From CALOAD01 sp942491415 (GTDB taxonomy: Bacteria; Cyanobacteriota; Vampirovibrionia; Gastranaerophilales; CALOAD01): 64,000 nucleotides of DNA. The stretch's first letter is position 1; each line of letters begins with the position of its first letter. The position numbers and the translations under genes are program-made. A model generated the notes under the pieces. The model was given only the letters and a program-made list of their open reading frames with translations, ran no database searches and was not told where the DNA came from. The DNA lies in contig CALOAD010000020.1 in NCBI GenBank assembly GCA_942491415.1, positions 186,001 through 250,000 on the forward strand. Direction: 5' to 3'. Positions 24,651-33,500 of this stretch are shown in pieces.

Positions 24651-25346
24651 TTAGGCGCGTCCCAGTTCCGAAATGATTCTTGATAGTGCATCGTTTTGAA
24701 TTAAATACATTTGTCTGTTTGCTTCAAAATTTCTTTTTACCGGAACAAGATTGAAAAACTCTTCGTGAAGTGCCACGTTGGAGTGTTCGACGTGTTTTTG
24801 TCTTACATCTATATCAGCAAGAACATCACCATTGCTTGATACAACAGAAAAAGCCCCTATATCTTCAACTTTAGAGTTTTTCTTGTTGCAAACTTTTATT
24901 TTTCCGTCAACGTCAACTTTTATATGTTCAAGGGATTCGGGCAATTTGTCGAATTTAATCGCCATTCCGTCATTTCCCATTACTTTAAAGTTTTCAAGGC
25001 TTAATAAATAACCTTCTTTGTTGATCTTAAAACGACCGTCTCTTGAAAGTTTTACGCCATTAGGGGTTTGAAGTTGAAAGTATCCGATTTTCCCGAGAGC
25101 AAAGTCTAGAGGGTTGCTTGTTTTTGAAATTCTTCCAACCTTTTCATCTTTTACATTGGAAAGTCCATGAACACCTACAAATTCAGCAAAAGAAGAAACA
25201 ACAGGGTTTTTGCGTTGAAATCCTACTTTATTGAATCCGTTAATGTTATTATTTAACACGCCAAGAAGTTCTGTTTGTACTTGCATTCCTCTAATAGAAG
25301 AACTTAAACCTCTATCATCAAAATAAATACCACCATATATCTTCAT
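24651..25346 (-). CDS. flgF: FlgF/FlgG-family rod protein (first gene of the flagellar operon)
   Basis: 231 residues. It has GVLNNNINGFNKVGFQRKNP, NPLDFALGKIGYFQLQTPNG and a C-terminal VEHSNVALHEEFFNLVPVKR, all family motifs. The symbol flgF is assigned by default as the partner of the more FlgG-like gene downstream. CAGGAG precedes the ATG. The operon promoter should lie in 25347-25680; none was recognised with confidence. Confidence 0.65.
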   Translation of the reverse strand: MKIYGGIYFDDRGLSSSIRGMQVQTELLGVLNNNINGFNKVGFQRKNPVVSSFAEFVGVHGLSNVKDEKVGRISKTSNPLDFALGKIGYFQLQTPNGVKLSRDGRFKINKEGYLLSLENFKVMGNDGMAIKFDKLPESLEHIKVDVDGKIKVCNKKNSKVEDIGAFSVVSSNGDVLADIDVRQKHVEHSNVALHEEFFNLVPVKRNFEANRQMYLIQNDALSRIISELGRA

Positions 25347-25678
25347 TTTAACTTCTCCTGACTTGTTAATTAATCTATATCTTTTAGATCGACATAATTA
25401 AGAAATAAAATTGAAAAAATGTGAAAAATCATTAGTTTAAAGTAGGCTTTTTGGAGGATTTCGAAAAGCTAAATTTTGTATTCAAAAATTTGAGTTGATT
25501 TTGCCAACTCTTTAGATTTCTTTAAATTTGACTATAATGATTTTTATAAAAAAACCAATATTTCTTAATAAAAATTAAATATCTTTTAAAAAGGGTTTAA
25601 AAGTGTAACGAAATATTATATAATGTTAACATATATTAATACATATTAGTATACAAATCTATATACTAATTAATTTAT
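25347..25678. other. divergent intergenic region, AT-rich
   Basis: This stretch separates the minus-strand flagellar operon from a plus-strand unknown gene. It must carry start signals for both. No ORF, strong promoter or hairpin was recognised. Confidence 0.5.
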
Positions 25679-25714
25679 TTACACTTACACTTACACTTAC
25701 ACTTACACTTACAC
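25679..25714 (+). repeat. hexanucleotide tandem repeat (TTACAC)6
   Basis: Six uninterrupted TTACAC units end three bases before the Shine-Dalgarno sequence AAAGGAG (25717-25723) of the gene at 25730. Such tracts are prone to slipped-strand length change; here the copy number would alter the spacing between promoter and ribosome binding site. Confidence 0.9.
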
Positions 25715-25729
25715 ACAAAGGAGAATATT

Positions 25730-26017
25730 GTGTCGATGGGACCATCAGGTATAGGCTGGAATCCTATTGTCAGAGGAACTTCTTTCTCCATGGACAAACA
25801 TGGATCAAACGCCCAGTCTTATATGAGACAAGAAAAAGAAGATGAAAAAGAGACCGAAAAAGAAGATGAAGTGGTTTTATCATCATCTTTGTCTATTAAA
25901 GAAGATGTTTTTGGAGAATTAAAATCTAAAAGCATTAAAGCTTTGATTCTTGAATCAATGAAAAATATAGTTTTTGGTTTTTTAAGTCAATTTGGCTTTA
26001 AATTAAAAAAATCTTAA
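25730..26017 (+). CDS. unknown small protein, 95 residues
   Basis: The GTG start is chosen because AAAGGAG lies at a spacing of 6; the ATG two codons later would be too far. The N-terminus is Gly/Ser-rich (MGPSGIGWNPIVRGTS), the middle acidic-basic (EKEDEKETEKEDEVV), and the end amphipathic-hydrophobic (NIVFGFLSQFGFKLKKS). No signal peptide or known domain. It is divergent from the flagellar operon and preceded by a hexanucleotide repeat, so variable expression is possible. Confidence 0.65.
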   Translation: MSMGPSGIGWNPIVRGTSFSMDKHGSNAQSYMRQEKEDEKETEKEDEVVLSSSLSIKEDVFGELKSKSIKALILESMKNIVFGFLSQFGFKLKKS

Positions 26018-26083
26018 AAGTTATTGATTTTTTGAATCAAATCATTATATTGAACTTCAAAGTATTATTTGAGGTTTTTTGTA

Positions 26084-26476
26084 GTGTTAAATATATTGAT
26101 GCGTTTTTGCAAAACAAAAAAATGCCTTCATAAAAAAATTTCACCTGCTAAAAGTGGACGATATTGCCCTGATTGCGGGGATAGGGTTTTTATAGACTGG
26201 TATATAGCAAGATGCAGTTGTTGTAACAACAAAAGAAAGACTTTTATTATTGAGGATTCTAAGATTGTTTGCGAGAATTTTTGTTCTAACTGTGGTGAAA
26301 AAAATTATTACTTAGAAAAAATAGAAAACCCTAATTTCTTTGATTTGAAATATGCAAGTGCAATAAAAAGAACAGAAAAAGATAAGCGTTTATTTTGTGA
26401 GTATTCACAAGTTTGGGTTGAAGAAAAAACTTCAAACCAAAAGCGAATGTTAACATGTCTACCTTTATTGCGTTAA
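26084..26476 (+). CDS. cysteine-rich zinc-ribbon-like protein
   Basis: 130 residues from the GTG at 26084, chosen because TTGAGG stands 9 bases upstream; the TTG at 26069 is part of that site. Cysteines come in pairs: CPDC (28-31), CSCC (44-47) and CENFCSNC (63-70), giving probably two zinc ribbons. The C-terminal half is without motifs. No signal peptide. Function unknown; a nucleic-acid-binding role is the usual guess for such folds. Confidence 0.6.
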   Translation: MLNILMRFCKTKKCLHKKISPAKSGRYCPDCGDRVFIDWYIARCSCCNNKRKTFIIEDSKIVCENFCSNCGEKNYYLEKIENPNFFDLKYASAIKRTEKDKRLFCEYSQVWVEEKTSNQKRMLTCLPLLR

Positions 26477-26499
26477 AATTTAGATTTAAATGATTAAAA

Positions 26500-26597
26500 G
26501 CTTTATGGATTTGAAAAGGCGAATCCTTTTTATAATATTTTTGGGTGGGGATTTTGACAATTGTATTAAAAAATTAATTTGTGATTTAAATTAAATA
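26500..26597 (+). repeat. dispersed intergenic repeat, member 2 of 2
   Basis: It repeats the order of 10453-10556: CTTTATGGATTTGAAAAGGC, then CCTTTTT, TTGGGTGGGGATTTTGA and an AT-rich tail. The hairpin AAAAGG-cgaat-CCTTTT may terminate the zinc-ribbon gene transcript. Confidence 0.6.
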
Positions 26598-26599
26598 GT

Positions 26600-26691
26600 G
26601 TAAGCCAACAAATACTCCAAACCAATTGCTTAAGTTTTTAAACCTAATCCGCTATCACGGATATGCTTATTTGGAGGTATTGTTGGCTTAC
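26600..26691 (+). ncRNA. long stem-loop of about 92 bases, possible structured RNA
   Basis: GTAAGCCAACA (26600-26610) pairs perfectly with TGTTGGCTTAC (26681-26691). After a one-base slip, CTCCAAA pairs with TTTGGAG. The enclosed part holds a smaller hairpin ATCCG...CGGAT. A T-rich stretch follows. No match to SRP RNA, 6S RNA or tmRNA signatures was seen. It could be a non-coding RNA, a long terminator or a small palindromic element. Confidence 0.35.
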
Positions 26692-26743
26692 TTTTATATA
26701 ATAAACTATTTTTTTAAGAATACTATAGTACTTTAGTGCAAAA

Positions 26744-26778
26744 TATTAAGCCTCAAAAATTGCTCTTGAGGCTTAATT
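26744..26778 (-). terminator. terminator of the leuD-leuB operon
   Basis: An 11-base stem TTAAGCCTCAA/TTGAGGCTTAA encloses a 9-base loop, 35 bases beyond the leuB stop. On the minus strand it is followed by TATTTTG, a modest T tract. Confidence 0.65.
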
Positions 26779-26812
26779 CATTGACTTGTTTTGTTAAGAA
26801 ATGTTTTTTAAA

Positions 26813-27889
26813 TTATATTCGTTCAGCGATAAGATCGCCCATTTCCTTTGTTCCGACTAATTTCATTCCTTCAGACATAATATCTTCAGTTCTATAGCCG
26901 TCTTTTAACGTTTGAGATACCGCATTTTCTATAGCTTTAGATTCTGCACCAAGATTAAAGCTATATTTCAACATCATTGCTGCTGAAAGAATTGTTGCTA
27001 TAGGATTTAGCCTGTTTTGTCCTTTAAAATCAGGGGCACTGCCATGACAAGGTTCGTACATGCCGGGACCATCTTGAGAAAGACTTGCACTAGGCAGCAT
27101 CCCTAATGATCCTGCGATGACCGAGGCTTCATCTGATAAAATATCGCCAAATATATTTCCTGTAACGATTACATCGAATTGTTTGGGGTTGACGATAAGC
27201 TGCATAGCAGCGTTGTCTACGTACATATGGGTCAATTCTACATCTTGATAGTCTTTTGATACTTCAATGATTATTTCTCTCCAAAGTCTTGATACATCAA
27301 GAACGTTGGCTTTATCTACCGAGCAAAGTTTTTTATCTCTTTTTTGGGCTATTTCAAAGGCAATTTTTGCGATCCTTCTAATTTCGGATTCTGTATAGAT
27401 CATATTATTAAAACCGCATTTTTCACCGTTTTGAATCTCTATACCTTTAGGCTCGCCAAAGTATACATCGCCTGTGAGTTCTCTCACTATCATTATATCT
27501 ACACCTTGGACATTTTCTGCTTTAAGAGGTGATGCCGATACAAGTTCTTCGTAAACGGTTGCAGGACGTAGATTTGCATATAGATTCAGTTCTTTTCTGA
27601 TCCCTAATAATGCACGCTCAGGGCGTAATTGAGGCTCAATATTGTCATATTTCCAATCCCCAACGGCTCCAAGGTATACAGCATCAGATTTTTTTGCAAG
27701 TTCTAAAGTTTCTTCAGGAAGGGGGGTTCCTTTTGCTTCAATGGCAACACCGCCAATTAACCCTTCCGTGAAGTTAAATTTATAATTATATTTTTTGCCA
27801 ACTGCATTTAATGCTTTAATACCCTGATCAATTACTTCAGGACCGATACCATCTCCGGGTAATAGTGCTATATTATATTCTTTTGTCAT
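26813..27889 (-). CDS. leuB: 3-isopropylmalate dehydrogenase
   Basis: 358 residues, normal length. It oxidatively decarboxylates 3-isopropylmalate in leucine synthesis with NAD+. Visible are LLPGDGIGPEVIDQGIKAL, the substrate-binding RPERALLGIRKELNLYANLR segment, IVRELTGDVYFGEP, and the metal and NAD region NIFGDILSDEASVIAGSLGM with GPGMYEPCHGSAPD. It lies 31 bases downstream of leuD. leuC and leuA are not in the window. Confidence 0.96.
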   Translation of the reverse strand: MTKEYNIALLPGDGIGPEVIDQGIKALNAVGKKYNYKFNFTEGLIGGVAIEAKGTPLPEETLELAKKSDAVYLGAVGDWKYDNIEPQLRPERALLGIRKELNLYANLRPATVYEELVSASPLKAENVQGVDIMIVRELTGDVYFGEPKGIEIQNGEKCGFNNMIYTESEIRRIAKIAFEIAQKRDKKLCSVDKANVLDVSRLWREIIIEVSKDYQDVELTHMYVDNAAMQLIVNPKQFDVIVTGNIFGDILSDEASVIAGSLGMLPSASLSQDGPGMYEPCHGSAPDFKGQNRLNPIATILSAAMMLKYSFNLGAESKAIENAVSQTLKDGYRTEDIMSEGMKLVGTKEMGDLIAERI

Positions 27890-27920
27890 TTTTAATCCTT
27901 TTTATCGATTACCAGATTTT

Positions 27921-28421
27921 TTATTTCGTTAGTTTTTCTTTTGTATAGTTAACAAGTCCACCTGCTTGAATCATATCTTGTATTTCCTTTGGAAAAGCAG
28001 CGGTAGAGTATTCTTTACCTTTTGTTATATTTTTGATTTTTCCTGCATTTAAATCAATTTCAATTTGATCTCCTGCATCTGTTTCATTTGGTAATTGTGA
28101 GCTCTCAAGGATAGGAAGACCAATATTTATTGCATTTCTATAGAAAATTCTTGCAAAACTTTTTGCGATAACAGCAGAAATTCCACAAGCTTTAATGGCG
28201 ATAGGAGCGTGCTCTCGAGAGCTTCCGCATCCAAAGTTTTCACCTGCGACTATAATGTCGTTTTCTTGCACGTTTTTGGCAAAATCGGCGTCAATATCTT
28301 CCATACAATATTTAGCAAGTTCTTTAGGGTCTGATGTATTCAAATATCTTGCAGGAATTATTACGTCTGTATCTACGTTATCTTTATAAACCCAAGCGTT
28401 ACCCTTTTTCACAGTTTCCAT
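27921..28421 (-). CDS. leuD: 3-isopropylmalate dehydratase small subunit
   Basis: 166 residues, the short (archaeal/anaerobe-like) form of LeuD. It shows VDTDVIIPARYLNTSDPKEL and the signature NFGCGSSREHAPIAIKACG. With LeuC it isomerises 2- to 3-isopropylmalate. The short form usually pairs with a homoaconitase-type LeuC; that partner lies elsewhere. First gene of leuD-leuB. Confidence 0.93.
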   Translation of the reverse strand: METVKKGNAWVYKDNVDTDVIIPARYLNTSDPKELAKYCMEDIDADFAKNVQENDIIVAGENFGCGSSREHAPIAIKACGISAVIAKSFARIFYRNAINIGLPILESSQLPNETDAGDQIEIDLNAGKIKNITKGKEYSTAAFPKEIQDMIQAGGLVNYTKEKLTK

Positions 28422-28608
28422 TTCTCACTCCTTGTTTAATATTTTTCAACAAATAATTTAAATATTTATACTTTTATTTTATAAATTTTATAATAAAATA
28501 TTATTGTCGAGTAAAACTTTATCATAAATATAAGTCGTATGTCTTACATAATAGCCATAAAAAGAAAGTAAGATATAAATTTTCTTAAAAAACGGAGGAA
28601 ATTTAACA

Positions 28609-28806
28609 ATGATTAATTCAATTGGTGAAAATGCCGGTTTAGTTTGGAATTATTTATCTGAGAATCAAGAATCCACTTTAGCAAATCTTAAAAAAGTTCT
28701 TGATCTAAAAGGTGATACAGCAGCCCTGGCTGTTGGATGGCTTGCCCGAGAGGGGAAAGTTCAGATAGGGAAAAAAGGTAATTCCGTAAAGGTTGTAATT
28801 CAGTAA
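28609..28806 (+). CDS. winged helix-turn-helix protein (DUF2582-like)
   Basis: 65 residues preceded by the strong Shine-Dalgarno sequence ACGGAGGA. The whole protein matches the small winged-helix DUF2582 pattern: NAGLVWNYLSEN, LANLKKVLDLKG, ALAVGWLAREGKVQI. Such proteins are probably small DNA-binding regulators; no target is known. It is monocistronic, ended by a strong terminator. Confidence 0.8.
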   Translation: MINSIGENAGLVWNYLSENQESTLANLKKVLDLKGDTAALAVGWLAREGKVQIGKKGNSVKVVIQ

Positions 28807-28810
28807 AGAT

Positions 28811-28850
28811 AAAAAATAAGACCCCCCCTTTAGGAGGTCTTATTTTTTTT
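28811..28850. terminator. strong bidirectional terminator
   Basis: AATAAGACC pairs with GGTCTTATT around a C-rich/TTTAG apex, followed by TTTTTTTT on the plus strand and preceded by an A run for the minus strand. Confidence 0.85.
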
Positions 28851-28979
28851 ATCTATAATTTTAACCTTATTAAATTATAAAGATGTTATAAAGTTGACAA
28901 AATCTTTCTTACAAATAGAATTATTTAAGGATAGATAAAAGCATCTAAGTTTACTTATCGTTGAGAGTAGGGATCAAAA

Positions 28980-29474
28980 TTGATAATTGATATCGAAGAA
29001 TTAGAGAATTTGCCTGATCGGGAAATGAATCTTCAAATCGATGAGATAATTAAAGATATTGATGAAGGCACTCCGGTAAAAGGAGTTGTAAATGTCATGT
29101 CCAACGGCTCTAGCATTACAATAACAGGAAATATTGAAGCGGATATCGTTTTGGAATGTGACAGATGCTTAAAGAAATTCACTGATCATATTAAATTAAA
29201 TATGGACGAAACTTTTGTTAAGGGTAAAATAATAGAGGATGATAAATCTGAAGTCGAATTAAAAAGTGAAAATTTTATCGAAGAGCTCGGAAATAGCAAT
29301 GAGATAGATGTTTCTGATTTAATTTATCAGTCAATCATACTTAACATTCCTAATAAAAAGCTTTGTGATAAAAATTGCGCAGGGTCTGAGGAGTATCAAC
29401 AATTGCAAAATCAAGAGCTGGTAGACCCAAGACTTCAAGTATTTAAAGATATTTCGAAAAAGATGAAAGAATAG
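28980..29474 (+). CDS. YceD/DUF177-family protein
   Basis: 164 residues from a TTG start with AGTAGGGA upstream. Conserved features are IVLECDRCLKKFTDHIKL (CxxC with an acidic neighbour) and the C-terminal LCDKNCAG metal-site-like motif, both typical of YceD. The family sits almost always directly before rpmF, as here, and is needed for 23S rRNA accumulation in some bacteria and plastids. First gene of the rpmF-fab operon. Confidence 0.85.
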   Translation: MIIDIEELENLPDREMNLQIDEIIKDIDEGTPVKGVVNVMSNGSSITITGNIEADIVLECDRCLKKFTDHIKLNMDETFVKGKIIEDDKSEVELKSENFIEELGNSNEIDVSDLIYQSIILNIPNKKLCDKNCAGSEEYQQLQNQELVDPRLQVFKDISKKMKE

Positions 29475-29492
29475 ACAAGGATAGGTGAAAAA

Positions 29493-29675
29493 ATGGCAGT
29501 TCCAAAGAAACGAACAGGTAAATCTGCACAAGGACATAGAAGATCAAACTGGAAAGCAAGTGTTCCTGAAACAAATGTATGCAAAAACTGTAGTGCAACA
29601 AAATTAACACATACTGTATGTACAGAATGTGGTTATTATGCAGGCAAACCGGCCAGCAAAAAAGTTGAAGCATAG
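29493..29675 (+). CDS. rpmF: ribosomal protein L32
   Basis: 60 residues. It starts MAVPKKRTGKSAQGHRRSNW and keeps the zinc-type cysteines CKNCSAT...CTECGYY. Normal length. Co-transcribed with plsX, a very common pairing linking ribosome and lipid synthesis. Confidence 0.96.
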   Translation: MAVPKKRTGKSAQGHRRSNWKASVPETNVCKNCSATKLTHTVCTECGYYAGKPASKKVEA

Positions 29676-29696
29676 TTTAGACAAAGAAATAGAAAA

Positions 29697-30701
29697 ATGA
29701 CAATAAGAATAGCTGTAGATGCAATGGGCGGTGATTACGCTCCCGAACAAATTGTAAAAGGGGCTGTAGAAGCTGCAAAAACTTATAAAGTTGCAATCCA
29801 ATTAGTTGGCAAAGAAGAAGAAATCAAGCAAGAGCTTGAAAAATACAATATAAAATCTCTAGATATAGCCATTACGGATGCTAGAGAAGTTATTGAGATG
29901 GGAGAATCTCCCGGTAAAGCCATTAGGTCTAAAAAAGATTCGTCAATTGTAAAAACGGTTGAATCAGTTGCAAAGGGAGAATCTCAAGGCTTAGTCGCTG
30001 CGGGTAGTACCGGAGCAGCCATGGCAGCAAGTTTGTTTGGGCTGGGAAGGCTTCCCGGTATTGATAGACCTGCTATTGCTTGTTTATTGCCAACGATAAA
30101 GCGTCATATAGTTTTATTGGATGCAGGAGCAAATAGTACTTGTGAACCTGAAATGTTACATCAATTTGCTATAATGGGTTCTATTTTCGCATCTTCAGTG
30201 CTTGGATATGAAAATCCTACAGTGGGTATTTTAAATATAGGAGGTGAAGCCGGTAAAGGTAATCCTCTTACGCAATGTGCATATAAACTTCTTGAGGAAA
30301 ATGAAGAAAACTTGAACTTTTGCGGCAATGTAGAAGGTAGAGAATTATTTAAAGGTGATTGTGATGTAGTTGTTTGCGATGGTTTTGTCGGAAACGTTGC
30401 GTTAAAAGTAACCGAAGGCGTAGCTTCAATGTTAATGAGACTCATTAAAGATGAGTTGAGATCTTCATTATTTGCTAAAATGGGAGCTTTGGTTGCAAAA
30501 CCTGCACTTAAAAATATAGTTAAAAAGACTAATTATGAAGAGCATGGTGGAGCTTTATTGCTGGGAGTTAAAGGTATTACGATTATAGCCCATGGTGGAA
30601 GTAACGCAAAGGCAATAAAAAATGCAATAAGGGTAGCTAAAGAATCGGTTGAAACAGGTATAAATTCCAAAATCGCCGAAATTTACGAGATGAAACGATG
30701 A
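29697..30701 (+). CDS. plsX: PlsX, phosphate acyltransferase
   Basis: 334 residues, normal length. It converts acyl-ACP to acyl-phosphate for phospholipid synthesis. Visible are IAVDAMGGDYAPEQIVKGA, the GDCDVVVCDGFVGNVALK segment and GVKGITIIAHGGSNAKAI, all family hallmarks. Overlaps fabH by four bases (ATGA). Confidence 0.96.
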   Translation: MTIRIAVDAMGGDYAPEQIVKGAVEAAKTYKVAIQLVGKEEEIKQELEKYNIKSLDIAITDAREVIEMGESPGKAIRSKKDSSIVKTVESVAKGESQGLVAAGSTGAAMAASLFGLGRLPGIDRPAIACLLPTIKRHIVLLDAGANSTCEPEMLHQFAIMGSIFASSVLGYENPTVGILNIGGEAGKGNPLTQCAYKLLEENEENLNFCGNVEGRELFKGDCDVVVCDGFVGNVALKVTEGVASMLMRLIKDELRSSLFAKMGALVAKPALKNIVKKTNYEEHGGALLLGVKGITIIAHGGSNAKAIKNAIRVAKESVETGINSKIAEIYEMKR

Positions 30702-31717
30702 ATGATTTAAAATTTAATCCTGTAACAATTACAGGAGTTGGAAAAGCAACGCCTGAAACAGTTATAACTAATAATGATTTGTCCAAAATCCTTGACACTA
30801 ACGATGAATGGATTAAAACTAGAACAGGGATAGAGGAAAGAAGAGTACTTAAAGGAAATGAAAAATCTTCCGATTTAGCGTATAGAGCCGCTTCAGACGC
30901 TTTAGCGTATGCGGGAGTTGATCCGCAAGATTTGGATTGTATAATCGTTGCAACTTCAACACCGGATAATCTTTTCCCTTCAATATCTTGTGAATTGCAA
31001 GCGATGTTTAAAGTTGAAAATATACCGGCTTTTGATGTGGTTGCAGCTTGTACAGGCATGATTTACGGTTTAAGTATCGCAAGAAATTTTATAGCTGCAG
31101 GTTCTTATGAAAAAGTTCTTGTAGTAGGTGTTGATGCAAATTCAAGATTTGTAAATTGGGAAGATCGTTCAACTTGCGTTTTATTTGGTGATGCAGCAGG
31201 AGCTATGGTTGTTGAAAAATCACAAGACGGTCAAAATGATATTCTTGCCGTAACAACCCATGCCAATGGTGTAAAAGGGATGGAATTGAAAATTCCTTTG
31301 AACGGTAAAAATTGTCCTTTGGTAGATCCAAAAGACGAGCAAGATCAGTTTATGTATATGAATGGTAGAGAAATTTACAAATTTGCTGTGAGTGTTGTTC
31401 CTGCTTCTATTCAAGAAACATTGAAAATAGCAGGACTTGAAGTTAAGGATCTTGATTATGTAGCAACCCATCAGGCGAATATAAGAATAATAGAAGCTAT
31501 AAAAGACAGATTAAATTTAACTGATGATCAAGTGGCTTCTAATTTGCATAAATATGGGAATACTTCAGCTGCTTCTATTCCTTTGGTAATAACAGAGGCG
31601 TTTGAAGAAGGCAAAATGAAAAGCCCTTCAATAGTTGCAATTAGTGGTTTTGGAGCGGGTTTAACCTGGGGAACTGCAATTGTGAGATGGAGAGCTGAGG
31701 ATAAACGTAAAAAGTAA
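30698..31717 (+). CDS. fabH: FabH, beta-ketoacyl-ACP synthase III
   Basis: 339 residues, start by ATGA overlap with plsX. It condenses acetyl-CoA with malonyl-ACP to start fatty acid synthesis. The catalytic triad is visible: Cys in VVAACTGMIYGL, His in ATHQANIRII, Asn in LHKYGNTSAASIPL. DTNDEWIKTRTGIEERR is the usual N-terminal motif. Confidence 0.97.
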   Translation: MNDLKFNPVTITGVGKATPETVITNNDLSKILDTNDEWIKTRTGIEERRVLKGNEKSSDLAYRAASDALAYAGVDPQDLDCIIVATSTPDNLFPSISCELQAMFKVENIPAFDVVAACTGMIYGLSIARNFIAAGSYEKVLVVGVDANSRFVNWEDRSTCVLFGDAAGAMVVEKSQDGQNDILAVTTHANGVKGMELKIPLNGKNCPLVDPKDEQDQFMYMNGREIYKFAVSVVPASIQETLKIAGLEVKDLDYVATHQANIRIIEAIKDRLNLTDDQVASNLHKYGNTSAASIPLVITEAFEEGKMKSPSIVAISGFGAGLTWGTAIVRWRAEDKRKK

Positions 31718-31730
31718 AAGAGGCAGAAAA

Positions 31731-32666
31731 ATGGGAAAAATTGCATTTGTATTTCCTGGTCAAGGATCTCAATCCGTAGGTATGGGGCAAGACCTTTATA
31801 ATAATTCGCAAGAGGCGAAAGAAATATTTAATGAATTTGATAAAACATTAGGAAGAGATCTTTCTCAAATTGTTTTTGAAGGTCCAGAGGAAGATTTAAA
31901 GCAAACAATAAATACTCAACCTGCAATTTTAGCGACTTCAATTGCTGCTTATGAGGTATTAAAGCAATTAAGCGGTGTAACTCCTGATTTTGTGGCGGGG
32001 CATAGTCTTGGTGAATATGGTGCTTTATACGTTTCTGAAGTTTTAAATCTTGAAGATACAATTAAGCTTATAGGAAAACGTGCAGAACTAATGAGTAAAG
32101 CTCCTGCAGGAGGAATGACTGCAGTTTTAGGGCTTAGTGAAGATAAAATAAAAGAAGTTGTCGATAAAGCTTCTGCTGAAGGTACTGTGAGTGTTGCAAA
32201 CTACAATACTCCCGAGCAGATAGTTATAACAGGAGAAGCAAAAGCTGTCGAAAAAGCTAATGAATTATGTTCAGAAACAGGTGCTAAAAGGGTTATTCCT
32301 TTGCCTGTAAGTGGTGCTTTTCATTCTCCATTGATGAAGCAAGCTTCCGAAGAGTATGCAAATTTTGTTGACTCAGCTGTAGTTAATGATGCTAAAATAC
32401 CTGTTGTTACTAATGTAGATGCAAAAGAGACAACAGTATCATCTGAGTTTAAGAAAAAAATGGTAGAGCAGATTTATTCTTCTGTTTATTGGACTCAAAC
32501 CGTTAATTATTTGGTATCACAAGGTGTTGATACTATTGTTGAAATTGGACCGGGTAGAGTTTTAGCCGGAATGAACAGAAAAATTTCAAGGGAAGTAAAA
32601 ACTTTGAATGTATATGATATGCAAACGGCAGAAACAGTAGCTGAAACATTAAAAGAATTAGTGTAG
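31731..32666 (+). CDS. fabD: FabD, malonyl-CoA:ACP transacylase
   Basis: 311 residues. FVFPGQGSQSVGMGQDL at the start, nucleophile motif GHSLGEYGAL, and PVSGAFHSPLM with the catalytic His. It loads malonyl onto ACP. AGAGGCAG stands before the ATG. Confidence 0.97.
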   Translation: MGKIAFVFPGQGSQSVGMGQDLYNNSQEAKEIFNEFDKTLGRDLSQIVFEGPEEDLKQTINTQPAILATSIAAYEVLKQLSGVTPDFVAGHSLGEYGALYVSEVLNLEDTIKLIGKRAELMSKAPAGGMTAVLGLSEDKIKEVVDKASAEGTVSVANYNTPEQIVITGEAKAVEKANELCSETGAKRVIPLPVSGAFHSPLMKQASEEYANFVDSAVVNDAKIPVVTNVDAKETTVSSEFKKKMVEQIYSSVYWTQTVNYLVSQGVDTIVEIGPGRVLAGMNRKISREVKTLNVYDMQTAETVAETLKELV

Positions 32667-32685
32667 AGAAGTAAGGATTTTAATT

Positions 32686-33414
32686 ATGAGTGAAGATAAA
32701 AAAGTTGCTTTAGTAACAGGCGGATCTCGTGGAATAGGCAAGGCTTGTGCCTTAAAATTGGCATCTCAAGGTTTTGTAGTGTTAATAAACTATGCCGGAA
32801 ATGATGCTGCTGCTAATGAAACTGTTGAAGAAATAAAGAAAAACGGTGGAGAAGCTAAATCATATAAATTTGACGTTGGAAATAGCGAAGCTGTAAATGC
32901 AGCTATAGATGAGATGTTAAAAGAGTACAAAAGACTTGATGTGCTTGTGAATAATGCAGGTATTACTCGTGATAATCTCTTTATAAGAATGTCAGAAGAA
33001 GATTGGGTTAATGTAATAAATACTAACTTAAACAGTGCATATTTTGTTACAAAACCTATATCAAGAGTAATGATGAAGCAACGTAGTGGTTGTATTGTTA
33101 ATATGGCAAGTGTTTGTGGTGTTTACGGAAATGCAGGTCAGACAAACTATTCATCAGCAAAAGCCGGTTTGATCGGTTTTACAAAAGCTCTTGCAAAAGA
33201 ACTTGCACCTAGAGGTGTTAGGGTTAATGCTATTGCTCCGGGCTTTATTCAAACATCTATGACTGAAGGTCTTGATTCTGAAAAAATTGCTTCAGCAATT
33301 CCGCTAGGAAAGCTGGGGCAGCCTGAAGATATAGCTAAAGCTGTTTCATATCTTGTAGATTCTGATTATGTAACAGGTCAGATCCTTGGAGTTGACGGCG
33401 GATTAGTTATATAG
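32686..33414 (+). CDS. fabG: FabG, 3-oxoacyl-ACP reductase
   Basis: 242 residues, a short-chain dehydrogenase. NADPH site VTGGSRGIGKACALKLA; LVNNAGITRDNLF; catalytic Ser in NMASVCGVYGN, Tyr and Lys in YSSAKAGLIGF; C-terminal VTGQILGVDGGLVI. Reduces 3-oxoacyl-ACP in chain elongation. Confidence 0.97.
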   Translation: MSEDKKVALVTGGSRGIGKACALKLASQGFVVLINYAGNDAAANETVEEIKKNGGEAKSYKFDVGNSEAVNAAIDEMLKEYKRLDVLVNNAGITRDNLFIRMSEEDWVNVINTNLNSAYFVTKPISRVMMKQRSGCIVNMASVCGVYGNAGQTNYSSAKAGLIGFTKALAKELAPRGVRVNAIAPGFIQTSMTEGLDSEKIASAIPLGKLGQPEDIAKAVSYLVDSDYVTGQILGVDGGLVI

Positions 33415-33433
33415 TTTAATAAACGTTAAAAGG

Positions 33434-33455
33434 TAAGAAATTACATTATTTCTTA
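33434..33455 (+). other. intercistronic hairpin between fabG and acpP
   Basis: The arms TAAGAAAT and ATTTCTTA enclose TACATT. No T run follows, so it is more likely a processing or attenuating hairpin than a full terminator. acpP is usually made in excess of its neighbours. Confidence 0.4.
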
Positions 33456-33474
33456 ATTAACTTAGTTAGTAGAG

Positions 33475-33480
33475 TATAAT
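33475..33480 (+). promoter_or_regulatory. -10 element TATAAT before acpP
   Basis: A consensus TATAAT lies 21 bases before the acpP ATG, in the longest gap of the fab operon. No clear -35. It would give acpP-fabF extra transcription. Confidence 0.4.
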
Positions 33481-33500
33481 TTATTAAAAAGGAAAGAAAA

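Noticed and set aside
25679..25714. Short tandem repeat as a CRISPR array
   Set aside because: Units are 6 bases with no spacers and no cas genes. No CRISPR array was seen anywhere in the window.
26600..26691. Stem-loop as signal recognition particle RNA
   Set aside because: The length is near that of small SRP RNA, but the conserved apical GGTCAGG/GGAAGCAGC motifs are missing on both strands.
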